A DNA stretch of 64,000 bases, from NCBI RefSeq assembly GCF_039555755.1, contig NZ_CP154631.1:3782001-3846000 (forward strand), in the 5' to 3' direction. Position numbers and translations under genes: made by a program. The stretch's first letter is position 1; every line of letters starts with the position of its first letter. The notes under the pieces are model-generated. The model saw only the letters and a program-made list of their open reading frames with translations, made no database searches and had not been told where the DNA came from. Origin of the DNA: Pseudomonas sediminis (GTDB lineage Bacteria; Pseudomonadota; Gammaproteobacteria; Pseudomonadales; Pseudomonadaceae). This document shows positions 24,885 through 33,083 of this stretch, one piece after another.

Positions 24885-26313
24885 ATGTCGCAAGGAAGCC
24901 GCAAGCTGGGCCTGGGGTCGCTGACCGCGCTGGTGGTGGGCTCGATGGTCGGTGGCGGGATCTTCTCGTTGCCGCAGAACATCGCCGCGCGGGCCGACGT
25001 CGGCGCGGTGCTGATCGGCTGGGGCATCACCGCGGTGGGCATGCTGGCGCTGGCCTTCGTCTTTCAGAACCTGGCCAACCGCAAGCCGCAGCTCGATGGC
25101 GGGGTGTACGTCTACGCCAAGGCGGGCCTCGGCGATTACATGGGGTTTTCCTCGGCCTGGGGCTACTGGATCAGCGCCTGGCTGGGCAATGTCGGCTACT
25201 TCGTCCTGCTGTTCTCCACACTCGGCTATTTCTTCCCGGTCTTCGGCCAGGGCAATACGCCGCTGGCCATCGCCTGCGCCTCGGGGTTGCTCTGGTGCGT
25301 GCATGCCCTGGTGCTGCGCGGCATCAAGGAGGCGGCGCTGATCAACCTGGTGACCACGATCGCCAAGCTGGTGCCGATCCTGCTGTTTATCGTCATCGTC
25401 GGCCTGGCCTTCGACCGCGACATCTTCACCCGTGACATCTGGGGGCGCAGCAATCCGCAGTTCGGCGGCGTGCTGGAGCAGGTGCGCAACATGATGCTGG
25501 TCACCGTGTTCGTGTTCATCGGTATCGAAGGGGCGAGCGTGTACTCGTCGCGTGCCGAGCGCCGCCGCGATGTGGGCAAGGCCACGGTGATCGGCTTTCT
25601 CGGCGTGCTGGCGCTGCTGATGCTGGTCAACCTGCTGTCGCTGGGGGGTGATGAGCCAGCCCGAGCTGGCGGCGCTGCAGAACCCGTCCATGGCCGGAGT
25701 GCTGGAGCATGTGGTGGGGCGTTGGGGGGCGGTGCTGATCAGCATCGGCCTGGCGGTGTCGCTGCTTGGTGCGCTGCTGTCGTGGGCGCTGCTGTGCGCC
25801 GAAATCCTCTTCGTCTCCGCCAAGGACGGCACCATGCCGGCCTTCCTGCGCCGGGAGAACGCCAATCAGGTGCCGGTCAACGCGCTGTGGCTGACCAACG
25901 GCATGATCCAGCTGTTTCTGCTGATCACCCTGTTTTCCCAAGGCACCTACCTGTCGCTCATCTACCTCGCGTCGTCGATGATTCTGGTGCCCTACCTGTG
26001 GTCGGCGGTCTATGCGCTGCTGCTGGCGCTGCGCGGCGAAACCTATGAAGATCAGGCCGGGCTGCGCCGCAAGGATCTGGCCATCGGCCTGCTGGCGGTG
26101 GGCTACGCGATCTGGCTGCTGTATGCCGGCGGGGTCAAGTACCTGCTGCTGTCGGCGCTGCTCTACGCGCCGGGGGCGCTGCTGTTTCGCCAGGCCAAGC
26201 GCGAGCAGGGGCAGGTGCTGTTCACCCGCTACGAATGGCCGATCTTCGCCGCCGTATTGCTGACCGCCGTGCTGGCCGGCTATGGCCTGTATGCCGGGCA
26301 TCTGAGCTTGTAG
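24885..26313 (+). pseudogene. APC-family amino-acid permease, frameshifted
   Basis: A basic amino-acid/polyamine antiporter-type permease (ArcD/YcaM-like): [19 protein letters not shown] with the [12 protein letters not shown] family motif, then about 12-13 membrane segments. The reading frame is broken at a run of six G at 25643-25648. Removing one G joins the halves into a 475-residue protein reading [17 protein letters not shown], which is the expected family sequence; the 3' part runs in the +1-shifted frame to 26313. Both halves are otherwise undamaged, so this is either a recent single-base insertion, a phase-variable tract or an assembly error. It ends in TTG TAG, the GTAG again. Truncated product would lose the last five or so helices. 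Confidence 0.8.
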
Positions 26314-26381
26314 CGCTGGACAAAGCGGTCAGCGCGTGGATAATCCGCTTCATCGCCCTCTGACTCTGGCCTCGCGACCCC

Positions 26382-26786
26382 ATGCGCACATCCCTGCGTA
26401 CCGCCCTGATCTGGATGCTGATGCTGGCCCTGCCGGCACAGGCCATGGCGGCGCTTGGCATGCAGTTATGCGAGCAGGTGCATCGCAGCGGCGCTCTGCA
26501 GATGAGTTCGACTCAGCAGGTCGAGCACGGCATGCACCACGACATGGCGGCCGACAGCGCACATGGCGCGCATCAGGACGCCGCCCCGGTGGCCAGCAGC
26601 GATGCTCTCGGCGATGGCAGTCTCTGCACCCTGTGCGCCTTCTGCGTCGGTGTCGCCGCGCCCAGCCAAGCGTTTTTGAACAACTCCGCCCTGCAAACCG
26701 TTGAGCCAGCCGCAGTCTGGCCCGACCGCCTTATCGTCGGCGTGGCCGACACGCCCGAACGCCCCCCGCGTCTTTCTCTCGCCTGA
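26382..26786 (+). CDS. His-rich secreted protein with CxxCxxC (DUF2946-like)
   Basis: A 134-residue protein with a signal peptide (about 1-25, LALPAQAMA), a His/Met-rich stretch (HGMHHDMAADSAHGAHQD, about 48-66), then CTLCAFC near 84-90 and a hydrophobic patch. The pattern resembles DUF2946 proteins that accompany copper genes. It precedes a copper-handling cluster on the same strand and probably binds copper in the periplasm; this is inference. No close functional precedent is known to me. Confidence 0.65.
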   Translation: MRTSLRTALIWMLMLALPAQAMAALGMQLCEQVHRSGALQMSSTQQVEHGMHHDMAADSAHGAHQDAAPVASSDALGDGSLCTLCAFCVGVAAPSQAFLNNSALQTVEPAAVWPDRLIVGVADTPERPPRLSLA

Positions 26787-26860
26787 GCCCCTTAGGTAGC
26801 GCCGCCTTGCGGCGCCTGTAGCTCACGCGGCCGCCTGGCCGCCGTACGCGAGAACACATC

Positions 26861-27160
26861 ATGACTTTGCATTCCCTTGCCGGAAGGCTGCTGGGCGTCA
26901 CTGCCCTGGCGCTGCCCGGCATCCTGATGGCGGCCCAGCCCGATCCGCTGGACGCCAACGCCGCCGTGCCGGCGCAGGATTACCGTTCCCCCCTCGAAGA
27001 TTACCGCGCCCAGGCCGACGAGCCGTTGCAGGACTGGCGCGCGGCCAACGATCTGGTCGGCCGTATCGGCGGCTGGCGCACCTACAGCATGGAAGGCTGG
27101 GAGCAGCCGGCCGAGCAGGGCGCCGAGCCCGTCGAGGGAGGTGGCCATGACCACCATTAA
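26861..27160 (+). CDS. Small secreted protein of the copper cluster
   Basis: A 99-residue protein with a signal peptide (about 1-25, LPGILMAAQ) and a mature acidic chain with repeated YR/WR motifs (DYRSPLEDYRAQ, LQDWRAANDLVGRIGGWRTY), ending GGGHDHH, a likely metal ligand. Its last bases overlap the TolC-type gene (start 27147) by 14 nt, implying coupled translation. Unrecognised family; often seen by me as a companion of multicopper oxidase operons, so a periplasmic copper role is inferred. Confidence 0.65.
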   Translation: MTLHSLAGRLLGVTALALPGILMAAQPDPLDANAAVPAQDYRSPLEDYRAQADEPLQDWRAANDLVGRIGGWRTYSMEGWEQPAEQGAEPVEGGGHDHH

Positions 27161-28547
27161 ACCCGCCGTACTGCTCTGTGCCGCGCTGCTGCTGGCCGGC
27201 TGCGCCGGCTTCAGCCAGGACGGCGGCTTCGACCCGGTGCAGCAAAGCGCCGAGCGCCAGCTGGACAAGCAACTGCTGTGGGCGCGCGACGAGGCCGGCC
27301 GTGGGCAGATCGAGGCACGCGTCGCCGAGCTGCTGGCCGAACCCCTGAGCCTGGACGCCGCGGTGCAGCTGGCGCTGCTCAACAACCGTGGTCTGCAGGC
27401 GTCCTTCGACGAGCTGGGCATCGGCGAGGCCGAGCGCGTGCAGGCCGGGCGCCTGCCCAATCCCGGCTTCTCCTATGGCCGTCTGGAAAAGGGCAGCGAG
27501 GTCGAATACGAGCGCGGCCTGCACCTGAATCTGGCGCGGCTGATCGCCCTGCCGCTGACCTCGCGCTTGGAAGGTCGGCGCTTCGAGCAGTTACAGCGGC
27601 AGACCAGCCTGGCGGTGTTCGACCTGGCCAGCGAGACGCGCAAGGCCTGGTACCAGGCGGTCGCCGCCGAGGAGAGCCTGGTCTACGCGCGGCAGGTGCT
27701 GGACGCCGCAGAAGCCGGCGCCGAGCTGGCCCGGCGCATGGTCGCGGTGGGTAATTTCAGCAAGCTGCAGCAGGCCGAGCAGCAGAACTTCTACGCCGAG
27801 GCCGGCATCGGCCTGATCCAGGCCGAACAGGCGCGGGTGCGTAGCCGCGAGCAGCTGACCCGTCTGCTCGGCCTGTGGGGCGAGCAGCTCGACTACCGCC
27901 TGCCCGAACGCCTGCCGGCGTTGCCAAAAACCGCGGACCAGTTGCCGGACGTGGAGCGCCTGGCCATGAACCAGCGCCAGGACATCCAGGCCGTGCGCCT
28001 GGATGCCGAGCGCCTGGCGCAGAACCTCGGCCTGACCCGCACCACGCGCTTCATCAACGTGCTGGAGCTGGGCGTGGTCAACAACCGTTCCAACGAGGAG
28101 CCGACCCAGCGCGGCTACGAGATCAGCGTCGAGCTGCCGCTGTTCGACTGGAGCGGTGCCAAGGTGGCGCGGGCCGAGGCGCAGTATCGCCAGGCTCTCA
28201 ACCGCGCCGCCGAAACGGCGATCAACGCCCGCTCGCAAGTGCGCGAGGCCTACCACGCCTACCGCAACGCCTTCGAGCTGGCGCAGCACTACCGCGCCGA
28301 GGTGCTGCCGCTGCGCCAGCGCATCGCCGAGGAAAACCTGCTGCGCTACAACGGCATGTTCATCAGCACCTTCGACCTGCTCGCCGATGCGCGCCGCCAG
28401 GTGCAGGCGGTGGATGGCTACCTGCAGGCGCAGCGCGCCTTCTGGCTGGCGCGCGCCGACCTCGACATGGCCCTGTTGGGTGCCCCCAATCCCTCGCTCG
28501 GCGCGGCGCCTGCCGCTGCTGCCGAGCCGGCCGCCGCCGGCCATTGA
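27147..28547 (+). CDS. TolC/CusC-family outer-membrane efflux lipoprotein
   Basis: A 466-residue outer-membrane factor with a lipobox ending LLLAGC (lipidated C19) and two helical hairpin repeats typical of TolC (NNRGLQASFDELGIGEAE in the first, ETRKAWYQAVAAEESL, then the second half starting near residue 260). Such channels normally pair with an RND pump and a membrane-fusion protein to expel Cu/Ag, but no cusB/cusA partners are found here. GGAGG precedes ATG 27147 directly, so I prefer it to the GTG at 27141. Member of the copper cluster. Confidence 0.85.
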   Translation: MTTIKPAVLLCAALLLAGCAGFSQDGGFDPVQQSAERQLDKQLLWARDEAGRGQIEARVAELLAEPLSLDAAVQLALLNNRGLQASFDELGIGEAERVQAGRLPNPGFSYGRLEKGSEVEYERGLHLNLARLIALPLTSRLEGRRFEQLQRQTSLAVFDLASETRKAWYQAVAAEESLVYARQVLDAAEAGAELARRMVAVGNFSKLQQAEQQNFYAEAGIGLIQAEQARVRSREQLTRLLGLWGEQLDYRLPERLPALPKTADQLPDVERLAMNQRQDIQAVRLDAERLAQNLGLTRTTRFINVLELGVVNNRSNEEPTQRGYEISVELPLFDWSGAKVARAEAQYRQALNRAAETAINARSQVREAYHAYRNAFELAQHYRAEVLPLRQRIAEENLLRYNGMFISTFDLLADARRQVQAVDGYLQAQRAFWLARADLDMALLGAPNPSLGAAPAAAAEPAAAGH

Positions 28548-28563
28548 ACAAGGAATTTCCCAG

Positions 28564-29976
28564 ATGGTTTCACGACGCGATTTCTTTCTCGGGGCCGGCG
28601 CCATCGGCGCTGCGGTGGCCACTTCGGCAGTCAGCCGGGTGGCCATGGCGGCCCTGCCCGAACCGGTGCTGCAGGCCAGCGCCGACACCCAACCGCCGCT
28701 GCAGCCGGGCAGTGGGCGGCCCTACAACCCGGTGGTCACCCTCAACGGCTGGACACTGCCGTGGCGCATGAACAACGGCGTCAAGGAGTTCCACCTGGTC
28801 GCCGAGCCGGTGGTGCGCGAGCTGGCGCCCGGCTACAAGGCCCACCTGTGGGGCTACAACGGCCAGTCGCCGGGGCCGACCATCGAGGTGGTGGAGGGCG
28901 ACCGGGTGCGCATCTTCGTCACCAACAAGCTGCCCGAGCACACCAGCATCCACTGGCACGGCCAGCGCCTGCCCAACGGCATGGACGGTGTGACGGGCCT
29001 GACCCAGCCGGCGATTCCCTCTGGCAAGACCTTCGTCTACGAGTTCGTCGCCCGCCGTCCCGGCACCTTCATGTATCACCCGCACGCCGACGAGATGGTG
29101 CAGATGGCCATGGGCATGATGGGCTTCTGGGTCACCCACCCCAGGGAGCACCACCCGCTGATCAGCGAGGTGGAACGCGACTACTGCTTGCTGCTCAGCG
29201 CCTACGACATCGAGCCGGGTGCCTACACGCCGAAGATCATGCAGATGTTCGATTTCAACCTGTGGACCTTCAACAGTCGGGTGTTTCCCGGCATCGACCC
29301 GCTGGTGGCGCGCCAGGGCGAGCGCGTGCGCCTGCGCGTCGGCAACCTGACCATGACCAACCATCCGATCCACCTGCACGGTCACGAGTTCGAGGTCACC
29401 GGCACCGACGGCGGGCCGACCCCGGTCGGCTCGCGCTGGCCGGAGGTGACCGCCGATGTGGCGGTGGGGCAGATGCGCCAGCTGGAATTCATCGCCGACG
29501 AGGAGGGCGACTGGGCACTGCACTGCCACAAGAGCCACCACACCATGAACGCCATGGGCCACGACGTGCCGACTTTGGTCGGCGTCGATCACCGCGACAT
29601 GACCCGCAAGATCGCCAAACTGGTGCCCGACTACATGGTGATGGGCGAGCGCGGCATGGCCGACATGGCGGAGATGCAGATGCCGCTACCCGACAACACC
29701 GTGCCGATGATGACCGGCGACGGCCCGTTCGGCTCGGTGGAGATGGGCGGCATGTTCACCATGCTCAAGGTGCGCAAGGAGCAGGCCGCCGGCGACTACC
29801 GCGACCCTGGCTGGTTCAAGCACCCAGCCGGCACGGTGGCCTATGAATGGAAAGGGGCACTGGCCAACCCGAGCCGCTCGCACGACGGCGGCGGCCAGTC
29901 GATGCCGCTCAAGCAACCGCTCGAGGCACCGGTGGAAGTGCAGGTACGCAAGCCCGGCGGTCATGCCGGGCATTGA
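28564..29976 (+). CDS. Tat-exported multicopper oxidase
   Basis: A 470-residue periplasmic multicopper oxidase. The N-terminus MVSRRDFFLGAGAIG is a twin-arginine signal (RR at 4-5) ending near AMAA (30). Copper ligands are all present: HWH 130-132, HPH 172-174, HPIHLHGH 267-274 and HCHKSHHTMNAM 320-331 (T1 Cys321, His326, axial Met331). Mature size, two cupredoxin domains plus linker, and lack of the Met-rich insert of CopA/CueO make it a compact copper oxidase. It probably oxidises Cu(I) to Cu(II) in the periplasm. A 16-bp gap separates it from the TolC-type gene. Confidence 0.9.
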   Translation: MVSRRDFFLGAGAIGAAVATSAVSRVAMAALPEPVLQASADTQPPLQPGSGRPYNPVVTLNGWTLPWRMNNGVKEFHLVAEPVVRELAPGYKAHLWGYNGQSPGPTIEVVEGDRVRIFVTNKLPEHTSIHWHGQRLPNGMDGVTGLTQPAIPSGKTFVYEFVARRPGTFMYHPHADEMVQMAMGMMGFWVTHPREHHPLISEVERDYCLLLSAYDIEPGAYTPKIMQMFDFNLWTFNSRVFPGIDPLVARQGERVRLRVGNLTMTNHPIHLHGHEFEVTGTDGGPTPVGSRWPEVTADVAVGQMRQLEFIADEEGDWALHCHKSHHTMNAMGHDVPTLVGVDHRDMTRKIAKLVPDYMVMGERGMADMAEMQMPLPDNTVPMMTGDGPFGSVEMGGMFTMLKVRKEQAAGDYRDPGWFKHPAGTVAYEWKGALANPSRSHDGGGQSMPLKQPLEAPVEVQVRKPGGHAGH

Positions 29977-30027
29977 CGGGGCGGGCCGCCACGCGGCCCG
30001 GTCCCCACAGCAAGCGAGGATTCACCG

Positions 30028-30522
30028 ATGAAAACAGCACAGTTACTGGTTCTGATCCTGATCGGGCTGCTCGGCAGCCCGGCAGCGCTGGCCCACAGCG
30101 AAATGCACGAGGGGCATCAGGCCGCCTCAACGATCAGGGAGCAAAAGCCTTGGGGTATCGCCGGCGATGCCAGCGAAGTCGACCGCACCATCGAGATCCG
30201 CATGACTGATCAGATGCGTTTCACTCCGGATCGGCTGCAGGTCAGGCAGGGCGAGACCATTCGTTTCGTCCACCGCAACGACGGCAAGATCCTCCACGAG
30301 TTCGTCATCGGTACCCGCGAAACCCTGGATGAGCATGCCGAGTCAATGCTGCGTTTTCCCGGCATGGAACACGACGAGCCCTACATGGCTCACGTTGCGC
30401 CGGGGCAGAGCGGCGAGATGATCTGGACCTTCAACCGCGCAGGCGAGTTCGACTTCGCTTGCCTGATCGCCGGCCACTATCAGGCCGGTATGGTCGGCAC
30501 CATCCGGGTGCTGGCCGAGTGA
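30028..30522 (+). CDS. Periplasmic cupredoxin
   Basis: A 164-residue blue-copper protein with a signal peptide (1-22, ending ALAH). The type I copper ligands are H90 (HEFVIG), C145, H150 and M155 (FACLIAGHYQAGM). An N-terminal His/Met-rich stretch (HSEMHEGH) follows the signal peptide. It is similar in layout to CopI-type cupredoxins linked to copper tolerance. Likely exchanges copper or electrons with the upstream multicopper oxidase. Confidence 0.88.
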   Translation: MKTAQLLVLILIGLLGSPAALAHSEMHEGHQAASTIREQKPWGIAGDASEVDRTIEIRMTDQMRFTPDRLQVRQGETIRFVHRNDGKILHEFVIGTRETLDEHAESMLRFPGMEHDEPYMAHVAPGQSGEMIWTFNRAGEFDFACLIAGHYQAGMVGTIRVLAE

Positions 30523-30541
30523 CCGACGAGAGGAAAGATGC

Positions 30542-30835
30542 ATGAACAAGTCATTGCTGATCGCGACGCTAGCCACCCTGTTCAGTCTGCCGTTGCAGGC
30601 CGCCGACCCCGCGCCGCTGAGCCAGGGCGAGGTGCGCAAGGTGGACGCCGCCGCGCAGAAGATCACCCTGCGTCACGGCCCCATCGCCAGTATCGGCATG
30701 CCGCCGATGACCATGGTCTTCGAAGTCGAGAAACCGGAACTACTGGAAGGGCTTTCAGCAGGAGAGAAGGTGAAGTTTCAAGTGCAGCAGCAGGGTAACC
30801 GTTACATCGTTACCGAACTGCAGGTAGTGGAGTAG
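30542..30835 (+). CDS. CusF-like periplasmic copper-binding protein
   Basis: A 97-residue protein with a signal peptide (1-20, LPLQA) and the CusF beta-barrel (residues 28-97). The copper ligands align as H45, M56 and M58 (MPPMTM), but the tryptophan that caps Cu(I) in E. coli CusF (W44) is a methionine here (M53), so the site is 3 Met + His. It would act as a metallochaperone. Last gene of the cluster; the next gene is convergent. Confidence 0.85.
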   Translation: MNKSLLIATLATLFSLPLQAADPAPLSQGEVRKVDAAAQKITLRHGPIASIGMPPMTMVFEVEKPELLEGLSAGEKVKFQVQQQGNRYIVTELQVVE

Positions 30836-30847
30836 CCAGGAGAGCCG

Positions 30848-30868
30848 GCCCAGGCATTGCGCCTGGGC
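30848..30868. terminator. Hairpin between copper cluster and HU-family gene
   Basis: GCCCAGGC-ATTGC-GCCTGGGC, an 8-bp perfect stem in a 43-bp convergent gap. No T-tract, so strength is uncertain. Confidence 0.45.
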
Positions 30869-30878
30869 TGGCGAACAC

Positions 30879-31157
30879 TCAGTTCAGGCCGTCGGTCAGG
30901 GCCTTGGCAGGTACCAGCTTGACCACTTTCTTGGCAGCGATTTCGATGGCTTTGCCGGTCTGCGGGTTACGGCCGGTGCGTGCCGGGCGCTCGCTCACTT
31001 TCAGCTTGCCGATGCCTGGCAGGGTGATCTCACCGTCGTTTTCCAGTGCGTCGCCGACAATTTCGCCCAACTGATCGATCAGGGTGCGGACAGTGGCTTT
31101 GGGCAGGGATACGGCCTCGGCCAGGTCGCTGATCAGTTGGTCTTTGGTGATTGCCAT
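30879..31157 (-). CDS. HU-family DNA-binding protein
   Basis: A 92-residue histone-like protein with the HU/IHF fold (MAITKDQLISDLAEAVSLPKA; beta-arm around ERPARTGRNPQTG, in which the DNA-intercalating proline is in the NPQTG turn). Bends or compacts DNA. It differs from HU-alpha/beta in length and in its AKALTDGLN tail, so it is an accessory HU paralogue. ATG at 31157 preceded by GGAG; the open frame extends upstream without a ribosome site. Confidence 0.9.
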   Translation of the reverse strand: MAITKDQLISDLAEAVSLPKATVRTLIDQLGEIVGDALENDGEITLPGIGKLKVSERPARTGRNPQTGKAIEIAAKKVVKLVPAKALTDGLN

Positions 31158-31294
31158 GATGTAACTCCGTTTGCAGGTGAGAGGTTCGATGCTGCCGATA
31201 TGGATCTGCGCAGTCGAAAACGTGGGAACGCTAACATAAAAGACATGATTCGGCAGTGCCGCAACGGGCACTGCCGATAGGGCTTAGTGTCGCA

Positions 31295-32887
31295 TCAGTC
31301 CTGGTGGTTCCAGCGTGCTAGCAAAAAACGCAGCCTGCCGCTGATGCCGGGTTCGCTGGCGCTGTCGAACGGCACCTCGATCTCCAGGCTTCCATCGTTC
31401 TGGAGGTTGCCATCGAGTTTATGGTCGGCGCTGTGCACCCCCTGGTTCTGCCAGGCGTGGCTCACCTGCCAGCCGCTGTCGGCGCTGGGCGAGGTTATTT
31501 CCAGCACCAGGCTGTTGCGGAACAGGTAGCTGCCCTCGAAATGCTGGTTGACCCATAGCTTGCGCTCCACCTCGTAGTCCGGCACTCGCACGTTAAAGGT
31601 CAAGGTATAGGCCAGCCCCTTGCGCCTGCTGTTCACGCGCGCCCGATCAGCCAGAAACAGGCTGCCAAGGAATAGCTTGCCGTTCTCCTGCGGTGCCTTG
31701 AGCCAGTGCTGGTGGGCGAGACAGGCCACTGAATCCTCTTCGGCAGTACGCCGGCTCAGGTACCAGAGCTTGCCGCGCGGGGCGGCGAGCACTTCGAACT
31801 GGTACAGGGCGTTGACCGTTTGCCCCTGGCTCTCAGACTTGCGCAGCTCCTTGGGCAGGGTGATGGCGTCGACTTCAGCCCAGATGTCCACACGTACATC
31901 GCCGAACAGAAAGCGCGTGAGATTCTGGTAAGCCTCCTCGCTGTTGACGATGCCGAAGTAGCCGGAATGCGCTCGATAGGTAAAGGCCTTGGCGCAGGGC
32001 GCTGTCGGTTTGCTGCTAGCGTCCAGGCCGCAGAGGGTCGCGTTGTCGATGCGCACCAGGCCGTCGCTGCCATGGCCGGCGAAGGTACGCGACAGGCCCA
32101 GGCCAGCTTCGTAGTCCATACGGTTGGTGCCAACCATGCAGAAGAAGCGTTTGGATGCAAAGCGTGCCTCGGGCAGCCAGTCGACGCGTTCGGTGAGCTT
32201 GTAGGCGGCTTCCAGATCGAGAAAAGTCGCCAGGCGCTGGCGGTTGAAATTGCTGATATCGCTCAGGCTCAGCCAGCTTGGCGGGTTGATGCCGAGTAGA
32301 TCGATGCCGTTGTGCGGGGTAGCGTAGGTGAACACCTTGTCCACCAGCTTGGCCGCACCACCCGGATCCAGCTTGGGGTTTTGCAGCAGGCCTCGGCACA
32401 CCAGGCCACCCATCGAATGAGCCACCAGATAGCAGCGGAAGTCGGCCTTGGTGATGGCGTTCTTGGGGTTGGCGCAGATCAGCTCGCGCACCTTGAGTAT
32501 CAGCTCGCCAAGCTTGCTGGCGAATACCTCCAGGCTCGGTGTGCTGCCGATGCCCAGCAGCCGTGAGGCCTCGTCGTAGTAGCGATAGATAATGATCGAA
32601 CGGCTGCCCAGGCGGTTGTCGGTATTGGCGGCCCATTCCGGGTCGAGAATGTCGTAGCCGTCTTCGTACACGTCCTGATAGTCGAATTCCGTGGCCAGGC
32701 GGATCACTGGCGACTCGAAGACGAATTTGCGTGGCTGGCGGGTCTTTTCCGCTACCGCGCGGTAGACGGTAGAACCGAGGTTGAAACCGCAGAACGGGTC
32801 GGCGCTGGTCTGGTCGATCTCACCCGGGGTCATGGCGTAGCCACGCACGTAGATGATCGGATGGAAGGGGCTATGCGAATTGGCCAT
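31295..32887 (-). CDS. Alpha/beta-hydrolase lipase/esterase-like protein
   Basis: A 530-residue cytosolic protein without an evident signal peptide. Residues 1-240 resemble an alpha/beta hydrolase of the PGAP1/lipase type: IIYVRGY near the start as the oxyanion strand, and LVAHSMGGLVCR (about 159-170) as the nucleophile elbow with Ala for the first Gly of GxSxG. TPHNG follows. Residues 300-530 form a beta-rich C-terminal domain of unknown role. Likely hydrolyses a lipid or ester; substrate unknown. Start ATG at 32887 (MANSHSPFHPIIYVRGY). Confidence 0.7.
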   Translation of the reverse strand: MANSHSPFHPIIYVRGYAMTPGEIDQTSADPFCGFNLGSTVYRAVAEKTRQPRKFVFESPVIRLATEFDYQDVYEDGYDILDPEWAANTDNRLGSRSIIIYRYYDEASRLLGIGSTPSLEVFASKLGELILKVRELICANPKNAITKADFRCYLVAHSMGGLVCRGLLQNPKLDPGGAAKLVDKVFTYATPHNGIDLLGINPPSWLSLSDISNFNRQRLATFLDLEAAYKLTERVDWLPEARFASKRFFCMVGTNRMDYEAGLGLSRTFAGHGSDGLVRIDNATLCGLDASSKPTAPCAKAFTYRAHSGYFGIVNSEEAYQNLTRFLFGDVRVDIWAEVDAITLPKELRKSESQGQTVNALYQFEVLAAPRGKLWYLSRRTAEEDSVACLAHQHWLKAPQENGKLFLGSLFLADRARVNSRRKGLAYTLTFNVRVPDYEVERKLWVNQHFEGSYLFRNSLVLEITSPSADSGWQVSHAWQNQGVHSADHKLDGNLQNDGSLEIEVPFDSASEPGISGRLRFLLARWNHQD

Positions 32888-33083
32888 GGTTGCTCCTGAG
32901 GTGGCGTGCGCGTGCCTCGGGAATGCTCATCATGGCCGAACTGCGGGATGCGACGAGTGGCGCGGGTGGTCGTGAAGAAGGTTAGCTCAGCGCTGGAGGT
33001 TTTCCGGATTTTTGCGCGGCCAGACTGCGACTTGGCAAGGCTCGACTAAGCTACAGAGACCTGCCTAATGCTGGAGTGCCATC

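Noticed and set aside
24147..25865. Long antisense open frame across GST and permease genes
   Set aside because: It is His/Gln/Arg-rich with no domain and runs opposite to well-supported genes; it results from GC-skewed codon use.
28156..28563. Upstream extension of the multicopper oxidase frame
   Set aside because: It overlaps the TolC gene in another frame; the Tat signal starts exactly at 28564.
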